From Chamaelirium japonicum (lineage: Eukaryota > Streptophyta > Magnoliopsida > Liliales > Melanthiaceae), in the NCBI GenBank assembly GCA_947650365.1, contig OX393552.1, positions 24,463,444-24,527,443 on the forward strand: a DNA stretch of 64,000 bases, given 5' to 3'. Below, piece after piece: positions 14,601 to 23,921 of this stretch. A program made the position numbers and the translations under genes. The notes beneath the pieces are model-generated. The model made no database searches. It saw nothing but the letters and a program-made list of their open reading frames with translations, and was not told where the DNA came from. Position 1 is the stretch's first letter, and each line of letters starts with the position of its first letter.

Positions 14601-16292
14601 GTTCTAGCTTTCATGTAGGAGCATGGCATCACATTCGGAGGAGACATGCTCTTGTAGCCATGATGATCTCGACTGCACTCTTGTTTATGTTGCTGTGGGT
14701 CATGGATGATCACCTTTTCATTTAGATGTGAGAGATGCATTTTTTAGCAACTCTGAACTCTCTTTAGGACGGGGTCTATTGAGCATAACATTTCATATTG
14801 CTTCTTCCGGTTCAGTTCCCCATTACCCAACTCCATATAAATGGACATAATCAAAGTCCTCCTTGTCCCCTTTCCTAACTTCTTTCCCTCTCCAGATTAT
14901 CTAGATTTTGTACTTGGTTGGTTTACATCTCTCAAACATGGAGAGACTTTCAGTTTGACACTCGAGCAAACCAACAAGGCCTGATTCCAAAGAGAGCAAC
15001 CCTCCTAGTTCACGATTCCCTCTTGAGATAGCCAATTGGGTTTGGGGGCACTTGTGACTATGCAACACCTGAAATAATTTGCCATTATTTGTTCAAAGTA
15101 AAACCAAACTACCTTTTCAGTTTGCTGAGCCCCTTCTGCTTGACGGTTGTTTTACCCTATATGCTCTACAAAGACCCTATTTCCTCTCCCTGGGTATCTG
15201 CATTAGATGTAGAAACGATAGATGAGTGATTTTCTTATTGCCCGAGTCCCACTGACACCTTTGGCGTTTCCTTGAGATACTTAGGGCAAGAGGTATTAGG
15301 AAAAGGGCATGATCAATCGTGAGCGGATGCAAAGACAGATAATATTCTTGGCACCCAAAGCTGTTGTCTAAGGTGTTAAATCTATAGGATAAATTACATA
15401 AACATCCCCTGAACTATACCCTTAGTTTCACTTTGCTCCCTCAAGTTCTATTTTGAACAACTTGGAACTATACTTTTCATTACAAATACAACCCCTGCGG
15501 AGGGGTCAATGGCATACTAATGCATAGTTGAAGGGTCAAAGCTGTTTAAAATAGGACTCGAGGGACCAAAGTGAAAATGAGGGGATAGTTCAAGTGGTGT
15601 TTATGTGATTTTCCCTTAAATCTAAGCAAACTAGGTTATGCTTGCATTTGGGCATCGGCAGGAGGCAAACATACTCAAGCTGCGTAGCTTAAGATGATCG
15701 TTAGCTTTTCCGTTCCGCACCTTGAGAAAGAACCCATATGTATCAGTAAATTTGGTTTGGGAGTAGATCTTGAGACATGGCATAATTGACCATCATCTAA
15801 CCTTGCAGTCTTGATCTTGAAACGTGGTATCAGTAAATGTCTTTTTTTATCAAACGGTAAAAAGAAAGAAAGAATTAATAGTATTGAAAAGCTTCATTTA
15901 TATTTATCGTGAATTTGCATCCATTTGTCATCCAGATTTTTCTCGACATGGCGGTGTTGGTGGAGGCTCAAGGCGACATGCTGGACAACATCGAAACCCA
16001 GGTATGAACCAGCATCTATAAATACTTATAAACAAGGAATTAAATTTTGAATTTTGGTTGCCTATCACAATCCTGAAAAATCGAGATATTTTGGAAAAAT
16101 ATCGTGAAATTTTGGGGGTATTTTGGGACTGCTGTACAAAAATGGAACATTTCGCTCTATCTCGGGATATATCTGCATACCTGGTTTCATTTAGGTATCC
16201 CGGAAAAAGAAGACATTTGGTAAAGTTTTGTAAAATATCTCGATTTTTCATTCCTTGCTTATAAAGCTGATGCCTATGTAGCCACATGTCAG

Positions 16293-16366
<74 letters not shown>

Positions 16367-16630
16367 GCATCTATCAGCATCACATCTGTTCATGCATTGC
16401 ACGGGATTAGCACTAGTGGTTTTCCTTTCTGTCTGAGACTCCGGTTTTGGTTATCTCGACAGGTTTCGAGCGCCGTCGACCACGTGCAATCAGGAACGAC
16501 CATGCTCCAAAAGGCGAAGAAGCTTCAGAAGAACTCCCGCAAGTGGATGTGCATTGCCATAATTATCCTACTCCTAATTGTCATCGTCATCGTCCTAGGG
16601 GTGATCAAACCATGGAACAAGGGCTCGTAG
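2683..16630 (+). CDS. SYP132: Syntaxin of plants, SYP13/SYP132-type Qa-SNARE (12 visible exons; first short exon not found)
   Basis: Plasma-membrane Qa-SNARE that pairs with SNAP33-type and VAMP72 partners to fuse secretory vesicles. Exons read: 2683-2793, 2906-2962, 5035-5083, 5201-5289, 6086-6159, 6255-6297, 7958-8018, 8139-8164, 8246-8323, 8476-8556, 15936-16001, 16463-16630. All have AG/GT borders, phases join in frame, and the 903 bp give 300 residues plus stop. The family is about 304 residues, so only some six N-terminal residues are missing. Visible landmarks are the N-terminal [19 protein letters not shown], the linker [20 protein letters not shown], and the Qa-SNARE motif, which opens near [20 protein letters not shown] and carries the zero-layer Gln in [16 protein letters not shown]. 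The protein ends with a basic stretch ([10 protein letters not shown]), one hydrophobic anchor and IKPWNKGS. No stop or frameshift is seen. The SYP132 rather than SYP131 or SYP12 assignment is from recall of family sequences. Confidence 0.93.
2794..8475 (+). other. Introns of the syntaxin gene, 5' part
   Basis: Introns between the first ten exons range from about 80 bp to 2.1 kb (2963-5034). They are T-rich with normal branch/acceptor tracts. Between 3600 and 4900, and between 6900 and 7900, I find no coding similarity or clear terminal repeats. Short ORFs here (for example near 3913-4137) lack any family signature. Confidence 0.6.
9330..9458 (-). repeat. 3' LTR of the copia element
   Basis: A 129-bp TG...CA repeat identical to 14391-14519. 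It contains an internal direct repeat of ACAGTAAACCCGACCC. Confidence 0.95.
9472..13881 (-). CDS. Copia gag-pol polyprotein, intact, 1469 residues
   Basis: A single uninterrupted ORF in the copia order gag, protease, integrase, RT, RNase H. Gag ends with a CCHC knuckle, [14 protein letters not shown], near residue 262. The protease active site is [12 protein letters not shown] near 378. Integrase shows its HHCC zinc part (WHRRLGH near 510, CTGCRLAK near 545), then D in HSDIWGP, D in FRSDCAKEY and E in [10 protein letters not shown] (about 670). A proline-rich linker near 830-865 separates integrase from RT. RT has KARLVARGF near 1015 and the catalytic YVDDMFITG near 1157. RNase H has SDADWAGD near 1314, STEAEYRA and DNRSAIQI. 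The stop lies next to the polypurine tract. Odd: the second integrase D sits in SDCAKEY rather than the usual SDNGGEF. The start at [10 protein letters not shown] is the first in-frame ATG after the C-rich leader. Confidence 0.96.
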   Translation of the reverse strand: MASPAVPSVVAISPPLKAVAFQLSSASDWLDWSLTVEAALSSRDLWGHITGEDPPPTDYSGSSSVTSSAASTAATATTAITVAALTWRRHDQAIRAYLLDSVTRPLLAPIGRLPTARAMWEYLRDRFLSRGGARRHQLICDSQSARQGERTIQDFFSQMSAYWHELDSLIPERCACPHSRDFQRYLDEGHLHQFLAALRPDFALIAAQLLHREPLPRLEDALLALVDEETRLQTQGARPPPLAPSSDSVLAAGFSDEAVFCHYCKEPGHMKRECPTRPPRNPRWGPDERSPRWSSTSRDDRRGGRGGRGRGHGSSSFRHFGGTAATAEASPIPTALTAPSPPEPDRLQRLEELLLRHIASTGSATAHGLSATSGTTAPWIFDSGASCHLTFDSTVLTDCSPTTTHQEVRTADGTLVPIPQCGSITTTSDPSGRLTLSHVHHAPRLNINLISISSLCDSGLTVTFTPSVCVVQDSRTGQRIGLGRRAEGLYQLDHLHVSSVASVMSVTSDADLWHRRLGHISSDRLKSVFRSGALGRASFSPLSVCTGCRLAKYLALPFSASTSQSDALFDLVHSDIWGPAPVASLSGYMYYVCFIDDYSRCTWVYLMRHRSEVPHIFRRFTTMIHTQFGRRIKTFRSDCAKEYLSSEMREILQSHGTLHQQSCPHTHEQNGVAERKHRHVLETARALLLSASVPHSYWAEAVMTAVHLINITPSSALSGATPHERLHSSPPDYSLLRTFGCTCFVLLPPHERTKLSARSVRCVHLGLSREHKGYRCYDPLARRIRVSRHDSFVEDVPYFAPESRDLSLPTSSSSSPSSHLHIPVLPSVPVAPSTPTPPPPPPPQSPSPPPPPPPPPQSPTPPPPPPVTRVYVRRSAAPPPASVHTGTPSPDAAAPSSPVVDPAPVRRYPAREHHPPARYDYSPDRFGYSVSPSDSPDSSGYSASVSYSPSFQAFLTAIHTHREPRSYREAALHPEWRQAMSVELEAFQRTQTWELVPCPSGVVPVSCKWIFKVKTRPDGSIERHKARLVARGFSQEYGIDYEETFAPVARMTTVRTLLAVAAARGWPLHQMDVTNAFLHGDLSEEVYMAPPPGTSVPPGHVCRLRRAIYGLKQAPRAWFERFRSAVLAAGFVERHSDYALFTRSSSQGIAVLLLYVDDMFITGDDSATIASLQRHLQSQFEMKDLGSLRYFLGLEIARSSRGLLVSQQKYISDILADAALTDTRTADTPMELNLKLLATDGEPLQDVSRYQRLVGMLVYLTMTRPDIAHAVGIVSQFVQAPRSVHHAAVLRIIRYLRGTITRSLLFPSTSPLVLRAYSDADWAGDADTRRSTTGYCVFLGDSLISWRSKKQESVARSSTEAEYRAMASTTAEIVWLRRLLLDLGVVISGPTPLFCDNRSAIQIASNPVFHERTKHIEVDCHYVRQAFIDHTISLPFIPSSEQTADFLTKPLTTARFRHFLGKLSVHDPP
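13882..14375 (-). repeat. C-rich (minus) / G-rich (plus) repetitive leader of the copia element
   Basis: The untranslated leader between primer site and gag consists of imperfect repeats built on GCCGGAGCAGGGG, GGTCGGGTGGGCCGG and long G runs on the + strand. Open frames through it in several phases are compositional artefacts. The + strand could form G-quadruplexes; the element's RNA would be C-rich here. Confidence 0.75.
14391..14519 (-). repeat. 5' LTR of the copia element
   Basis: Identical to 9330-9458. The tRNA-iMet primer site abuts its inner edge at 14376-14390. Confidence 0.95.
15387..15616. mobile_element. MITE in the same syntaxin intron
   Basis: About 230 bp with long imperfect terminal inverted repeats. 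The left end reads GGATAAATTACATAAACATC and the right end read backwards is GGGAAAATCACATAAACACC; the pairing continues for roughly 70 bp. I could not settle a target duplication. It lies between the copia element and the next syntaxin exon. Confidence 0.65.
16297..16361. repeat. (TC)n microsatellite in the last syntaxin intron
   Basis: About 32 uninterrupted TC dinucleotides, about 100 bp before the acceptor of the last exon. Likely length-polymorphic. Confidence 0.95.
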
Positions 16631-16857
16631 GACTGCCCCGAGTGTGCGATCATAGTAGTGATGTATCGTGTTTATGTTCTTCGGTGTCGGATATATTCAT
16701 ATTGTTGGCATGCCTGTTTTTTGTTAATGACCTATTTCTTGATTTATTATGCTTGTGGAGTTTCATGCTTGTCTACATTTTTTGAGTAGCGCATTCTTTG
16801 TAGGGGTTCAAACACTGCTCAGCGAATAAAATGAGGTCTTACTGTAAAAAAAAAAAA
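16631..16857 (+). promoter_or_regulatory. 3' UTR and poly(A) signal of the syntaxin gene
   Basis: T-rich sequence follows the TAG stop. An AATAAA hexamer lies at about 16825-16830, followed some 15 bases later by an A run (about 16846-16855) that could mark or mimic the cleavage site. Poly(A) placement is inferred from motif and spacing only. Confidence 0.55.
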
Positions 16858-17149
16858 CCGCGAAGAGCAAATGCAGAGACCTTCATTGTTTTCCTGTATC
16901 TAAAGATGCTATGAGATTTAATTTTGCACTCCAGCATCTCCTGACATCCAAGAAGAGAGAGGAGAGAGAGATGAGTGGGGGGTGCACTCTCCAAAGCAAG
17001 TTGAAGCAAGGGAGGAAAAATGGGTAAATTGGTCTACAGTCCTTCAAGCAGATCGTATTTAACACTAAGGAATAGGTAAAGAGATTCTTTAGCGTTTGGT
17101 CCCGATGTTTGGAAAATGTCCATTGTACCTCTACATCTCTACATGTTGT

Positions 17150-18460
17150 TGTACAGATAAATCACAGTAGGAGTAACAATTCAGTAATAAAGATTAACAT
17201 TTCTTTGAAGTGACATTTTACTGTAGTTGCAGCAATGATGTCACTGTAGATTGCTACAGTGATTATATCAAAGAGTAACAATCTGTCGCAGTATTTTGAA
17301 ATTGTTACTCTTTGCTATAGTACTTTACATATGGTTACTTTACTATAGTGAAATCATTGTAGTAGTCACTATATATGCTACGGTGAAGTCACTATAATAA
17401 TAATAATAATAAGGGGAAATCGATATTAGGTCCAAAAAACAAAACGTGTATTATATCTAATCCCACTTTAAGTTCATATTTACAGTAAGTTCACCGATAG
17501 GATTATTACGTAAAACCTGATCCACTGTCCATAGTTTTGCTTTCAAATGATTCGATCTTAACCGTTTAAATAACGTGTTTTTTTAAAATGTCATAAATAC
17601 CCATGATATCCTCCCGTATTAGATAGCGGTAGGCGATATATGGCACATTTTTTTTTACAGAATTTGTGGCGCGGTTGCTACAGTGAGTTTACTGTAGTTG
17701 TAGCAACCCATGATTTCATCGTAGATGCTACAGTGATTTCACTGTAGCTGCTACAGTGAAATCTCAGTAGTTGCTATAGTAAAATCACTATAGCAATCCG
17801 TGATTTCATCGTGGATGCTAAAAAATATTTCTACAGTAAAATCACTGTAGCAAAGTACTCAATTTTATGCAAATAATACTCAGTTGAATTGAGTATTATT
17901 TTATATAATTGAGTATCATGCACGGGTTGTTACAGTGATTTCATTATAGCTGCTACAATGAAATTCACTGTGCCGGCTAAAAATGCTTCCCTCCAGTGGA
18001 TCACTGTAGCAAAGTACTCAATTTTATTTAAATAATATTCAGTTTTATTGAGTATTATTGCGACTAAAATTGAGTACTATAGTGATTTTACTGTAGCAAA
18101 GTGTTTTTAGCAGTTACAAAAAAATCACTATAACAGCTACAATGATATCACTGTAGTAAAGATACTCAAATATATCCTAATAATACTGAATTGAAATGAG
18201 TACTATTACTACAAAATTGAGTATTATTGTTACAGTGGTTTGCTGTAGCAACGTGTTTTTTTACAGCCACGACCGAATCACTATGGCGCTACAGCGATTT
18301 CACTGTAGCTGCTACAACAATTTCACTGTAGCAGCTACAATAGAATCACTAGCGCTACAGGGATTTCACTGTAGCCGCTATAGCGAAATCACTATAGTGC
18401 TATAGTGAGTTTATTATAGCTACTACAGTGCAATCACTGTAGCAGTTATAGTGGTCTCAC
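17150..18460. repeat. Array of short palindromes built on GCTACAGTG / CACTGTAGC
   Basis: About 1.3 kb in which GCTACAGTGA and TCACTGTAGC recur dozens of times, usually as adjacent inverted pairs around TTT or AAA. They are interleaved with TTGAGTATTATT-type motifs. The same vocabulary appears at about 42490-42870 and 43240-43335. I see no terminal repeats or coding sequence. Confidence 0.8.
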
Positions 18461-18971
18461 ACTAGATCTCGAAACTGTACGTTCGTAGAGATCAGGTGAA
18501 GTTATATAGACAATGGTAGGTTGGTAAATTTGGTAACTTAACCAAGGCTATTTTAATCTTGCATTAACCAAAAGAGTTCTTGCAACTAATCTGTTGAAAT
18601 GTGGAACTGGGCTTAGAGGAAAAGGATATCGGAACCTATTCTAAAATGAAACCCTTAAAAAGGACTGTTTGCAGTCCGCCCCTAATAATAGTCACATTTA
18701 AGCTACATTTGGAGAGGGAAAGGCCTAGATTTATCGTGGGCTACATTTTTCCTCCTTAGGCCATATTTTGGGCCGTAATTTGGCTGGGCTTAGGCCTAAT
18801 AAAGTCAATTTTTGAATAGGCCCGACCCGACCAGTGTAGGTTGATACCTGATGGCCAATTTTAAGTTTTGAACAATCCTTGGTGTAAACTTCTGATATGG
18901 TCTTTACGAGTTCTTCAAGTCGAATGGAATAATTTTTTTTTTGGTTTCCAGTCGAATGAAATTTTTAAGAG

Positions 18972-19152
18972 CAATGCTATTCAGCCCGAAGGTTTTCCCT
19001 ATTCCGCTCAGCCCGAATGACATGGCAGCATGCAATTGGTGGTGTAAAAGACTTAAATGTCGCTAGTGGGTTTCAGCCACCAGTTGCACACTGCCATGTC
19101 AATCGGGCAGGCAAAATCGAGAAAGCCTTTGGGCTTAATAGCATATCTTAAT
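18972..19152. mobile_element. MITE with ATGCTATTCAGCCCGAAGG-type inverted ends
   Basis: Terminal inverted repeats of about 24 bp: left ATGCTATTCAGCCCGAAGG, right (reversed) ATGCTATTAAGCCCAAAGG. Body contains CATGGCAGC and the inverted CACTGCCATG. Related copies lie at about 44303-44510 and at 52056-52175 continued at 59291-59385. Confidence 0.6.
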
Positions 19153-19660
19153 TTTTAAGGGTGATTAGTGAACGGACCGTACAAGAGATCAGTTTTAGCC
19201 AAAGGACATAGGACAAAAATATGCCACTGTGATTCAAATTTTCACTTCAATACCACTCATTTCTAAACTAAACCAAATCCTAAACCCTATGACCTAATCT
19301 GAACCCTGTCTGCCACCTGCCTCTAGTCTCTGTTGCTCATCGTGCCATTGAGAAGGAAAAAGGAGGCGTCGGGGGTGGGAGGAGGCGGAGGCCGAGGTCT
19401 TCGCAGATGCTGAGAATGATAGAGTGGAGAAGGGCGTCGCGTCCACCCGCCGCAGGCACCTTTGTTGCTTGTGCTGTCTCTGCCACCGCCATAGCTGCTT
19501 GAGAGAGATTGGAGACTGGGGAGCAAGTGAGGGTAATTTTGGATTTATAAAATAAATCTAGGATCTTAGCTTAAAGAGATCTTACGAGTGTCCTGCTCAT
19601 TGAAGCGATATGTTGTCTTGGACCTAACATACGTGATACATTACTCCAATTTTTAATAAT
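19153..19660. other. Intergenic stretch, no feature recognised
   Basis: Low-complexity AT-rich DNA plus a short GC-rich patch (19340-19500). The only ORFs are short, without family signatures. Confidence 0.5.
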
Positions 19661-21237
19661 TGTGGGCATCGGAATTAGCCCGCAAATTAAACCCGGCCCG
19701 TACACATTGGTTCGCGAAAGAGACTGACCGGACCGGACTCAAACAGAACCGAGTGGGCCCACTCATGCAAGTGGGACACATCGGGCCCACCATCTGAAGT
19801 CAAATAGGGACCGGGTGGGCCCAACCGAAATAGGGGCCCACCAGTCCCCTTTTCTCAAAAAATGTTCCCCTCTTTTAGGGGAGGTGTTGCCGGCCATAGG
19901 GGAACGAATTAAGAAAAAAAAAAGGAAAAAAGGAAAAAAAAAAGAAAACAACCACCATGCGCGGGGGGAGGTAGCTCGGATGTCGACACATTGTCGTTCC
20001 GTGTCGATCCCTCAAGCCGACGTCATGTCATCATCGATTTGAATATGCAAATATGGCTCATATCTTAAAAGATTAAGCCATATCTTGCCCATAACAACCG
20101 TTACAAAAAAGAAAGAAGATAAAAATTGTTTACCCAAAAAAGGAAGGCAAATCCCAACGGTTATGGGGAGTGATATTAATGGGATTCAAAAAAATCGTAG
20201 CAATATCTCTCCTATCCCCTCCCCTTTGCCTATAAATAGAGGGGTGGGGGGATGGCATCAAAGGTCGAAAAGTGGAGGCTCGAAGCTATTGACGTGGAGG
20301 CTCTGAAGACGAGGAGGCTCCAACGCTCGACGATCCAAGACTTCACGAGGCAAAGGCAAGCTCATCCCAAAGGAACGACTTAGCCCACACAAGTCCTCAT
20401 CAACTTAAAGGCCTTGCACAAGAAGATCAAAACTTCAACTCCTTCCATGAAGAAGAAAGTTTAGAGAAGAAGGCCTAGAGTCGGCATCACCCCGTCGTCT
20501 CCAACAATCTTTATCAACTTCGAAGATTCCAAAAGTAAAGGCCGGAGAAGAATATCAAAGTTGTCATCATCCCGTCGTCTTCAACAAATCTTCAACTCCT
20601 CATACGAAGAAAAAAGCTTGGAAAAGAAGGCCCTAAAAAAAAAGAAGGCTCTCAAAAAATAAAAACTAACGTCTTCAACAAAAAGAAAGCTTGGAAAAGA
20701 AGGCTCGAAGTCAGTGCTACACCCGTCGTCTTCAACAAAAACCGATGCTACAACTATCGCACGGAGATAGGTGCTACGCACACCATCTTCATCAACAAAA
20801 GCCGATGCTACAACTGTTGCACAGAGATCAATACTACATCCGTTGTCTTCAAAAGAAGCCTTTGATTTCGAAAATACCAAAGAAGCCTGGAGAAGAAGAG
20901 AAGCCAAAGCCGACGCCATAACCGTCATTGCCAAAGTTCCGTCCACAAAAGAAAGAATCCGATAGAATAAAAAATTCTCGAAGACATCGTCATCGTCGTT
21001 CAAGGAGAAGATCAAGCCAAAACAGAAGCCGAAGCAAAGCACCGGTAAAGCCCGTGCTAAAGCAATGCACATGCCAAAACCAACGAACTACGATGAACAT
21101 GAACAAAAGCATCACACGTTCTAACCGATACGATGCGAATCCGGAAGAACTAAAGCATCACAAATCTTTCATCTACGTTCAAGTGTAAGCACCAAAGCAC
21201 CACAAAAGCCAAAGCCAAAGTTGATGCCAAAAGCACG

Positions 21238-21660
21238 CACTACAAAAAAAGGTTTATTGCCGACGGTAATATTAATTACCGTCGGTATAAAGAACTTAAT
21301 GCCGATGGATATCTATTAATTCGTCGGTATAATATATTTTATATTTTACTATTTTTTTTGTTTATTTTTCCCGACGGTATATATATATCCGTCGGTATAA
21401 TTAATATACCGATGGTAATATATTTAATCGTCTTTAAAATGTTATATTACCGATAGTATATATTTGTTCCATCGATAATATTAATATTTAATTTTTTTAC
21501 CGTTTTAATTACCGACAGGAAAAAATGTCCGTCAGTATAATATTTATACCGACGGAAGTTAATTAGCCGTCGGTACAAAACACCTTTGTACCGACGGAAT
21601 TAATAAAAACTGTCGGTATAAATGTTATATCGACAGACGTATATTCCGTCGGTAAAAAAC
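21238..21660. repeat. Left subterminal repeats of the CACTA element
   Basis: ACCGACGG, CCGTCGGTA and degraded variants recur in both orientations about every 20-50 bp after the 13-bp CACTACAAAAAAA terminus. These are typical binding sites of the TNPA-type protein. Confidence 0.88.
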
Positions 21661-22659
21661 CCTGCGATTTAAGCCAACCCGATCCCCGATCTTCTTTCTG
21701 TTTCGATCTAAATTATATACCCCCCCCCCTCCCCGGCCTCCCTCCCCTCTCTCTCGATCTAATTCCCCCCCTCCCTCGTGCGCCTCCGGCTGGCTACCCC
21801 TCCCCTCCCTCGCGCCTCCGACCACCCTCCCCTCCCCTTCCGCGCGCCACCGATCGGTGACGCTGCTCGACCCCCCCTATGCAGGCGTTGCTACTCCTCC
21901 TCCTCCTTAAGGCCTCCCTCTCCCTCTCTGGTGAGCTCCTTCTCCTCCTCCCTCTCCCCCTTAGTTTATTTTGTTCCAAATCGCATCCTAAAGTTTGAAA
22001 TGTTAGCACAATACCCCTTTTGTCATCTACTTATACTCTTGAGTTCATACTAGTGATTAGTGGGCTCAAGCGCACATGCCGATCGAGACTACTCTAATAA
22101 TCTGAACTCAAATTATAACATGACTTTTTAAGAAATTTTCTATAAAATGGATATTAATTAATTAACCCCTCGCAATTGTGTTGCATTCGAGTATGGTCGA
22201 TCCAACGGCTCGATTGATGCAAATGGTTCGTGTCAATCGAGCACATCGTCTATGCTCGGCTGCTGCACCGTGCGCACATTGCGCACACACACTGAGCCAA
22301 GCCTTGATCTGTAAATTCGCACCCTAAAATTAGAAATGTTAGCACAATACCCCTTTTGTCAACTGTTTTGTTCCAAAATGCACCCTAAAGTTTGAAATGC
22401 TAGCACAATACCCATTTGTTCAACTACTTAATTTTTGATTTTATCATTTTATCTAGGGCTGATTTTCGGATGGATCAGATCGGAATAGAGGTGTTCGGAA
22501 AATTGCCAAAATAATTTGGAATCCCAAATGTTATTTTGTTTTGATTCCGAAATTTCAGAATTTCAAAATCCAATTCCGATTCGGAATTATGGGAATTTTT
22601 TGGAATGTTACATTTTCAGAAATTAGGTTTAGGGTTTAGGTTAGGTTTAGGTTTAGGTA

Positions 22660-23660
22660 TGGCTACAAACGAACCAAGCTGTTCGTGAGCGGCTCGCGGC
22701 TTGGCTCGATAAAAGCTCGTTCGAGTTCGTTTGGTTACTAGTCAAGCCAAGCCCAAGCCTAGAGTTTAGGCTCGTTTAATAAACGAGCCAAGCTGAAGCA
22801 GACCAAATCTCGGCTCGTTTGGGCTCGCGAACATGCTTATTTACGGCTTGTGAGCAAAGCTCATGAACAAGCTCGATAGGCTCATAAAGGGCTTCTGAAT
22901 AGGCTCATAAATGGCTTAAATAAGCCCATATAGCCTAGTATGAAGTTTAGGCTCGTGAACAAGCTCGATAAGGGACTGTTCCATCACTAATTGAGCATAG
23001 CCTAGTCTGAAGTTTAGGCTCGTGAATAGGCTCGTGAACAAGCTCGAGCCGACCAAAGATCGGTTTAAGCTTGTTTAATAAATGAGCCAATCTCAAGCAA
23101 ACCAAATCTCGGCTCGTTTGGGCTCGCGAACATGCTTGTTTAGGGCTTGTGAGCAAAGCTCGTGAAAAAGCTTGATAGGCTCATAAAAGGCTCGTGAATA
23201 GGCTCATAAATGGCTTGAATAAGCCTAATATATAGACTAGTATGAAGTTTAGACTCGTGAACAAACTCGATAAGGGACTATTCAATCACTAATTGAGCAT
23301 AGCCTTGTCTGATGTTTAGGCTCGTGAACAAGCTCAAGCTGACCAAAGCTCGGTTTAAGTTCGTTTAATAAACAAGCCAAGCTTAAGCAGACCAAAGCTC
23401 GGCTCGTTTGGGCTCACGAACATGCTTGTTTAGGGTTTGTGATCAAAGCTCGTGAACAAACTTGATAGGCTTATAAATGGCTCGTGAATAGGCTCATAAA
23501 TGACTTGAATAAGCCTAACATATATTCTAGTATGAAGTTTAGGATCATGAACAAGCTCGATAATGGACTGTCCAATCACTAATTGAGCATAGCCTAGTCT
23601 GAAGTTTAGGCTCGTGAACAAGCTCAAGCAGACCAAAGATTGGCTCAGCTTTAACCCCCC
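22660..23660. repeat. About 293-bp tandem repeat, three copies, in the CACTA element
   Basis: Blocks starting near 22780, 23073 and 23367 share AATAAACGAGCCAAGC, CTCGGCTCGTTTGGGCTCG, TAGGCTCGTGAACAAGCTCG and CACTAATTGAGCATAGCC with moderate divergence. It lies between the left end and the transposase gene. Confidence 0.7.
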
Positions 23661-23921
23661 ACATATGAGATGCAGTGTGATGCTAAAAAAAAAAACATGG
23701 TGTGTACTTACCACGAAATCCTATCGATCATTTAAGCCATTTTATGTTCTAAGAACTGGTGTAGCTTGTCACAGCCGATGATTGGCTTTCGGGCTTGGGA
23801 TTTTTTTATTAACTAAAATTGGGCGGAAGTTATTGCTATTTTTCCATTAACTAAAATTGTGCAGAGTCTCATAGACATGGTTTGAAATTACTGCAGGTGT
23901 TGTGTGGCCAGATAGACGAAA

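Noticed and set aside
2683-16630. Syntaxin gene disabled by the copia insertion
   Set aside because: All twelve exons join in phase with normal splice borders and no stop. The insertion is confined to an intron, so loss of function is not supported.
22620-22660. Telomere-like repeats (TTTAGGG variants), also near 43868-43890
   Set aside because: Only a few irregular copies, not a tandem heptamer array; explained by low-complexity sequence.
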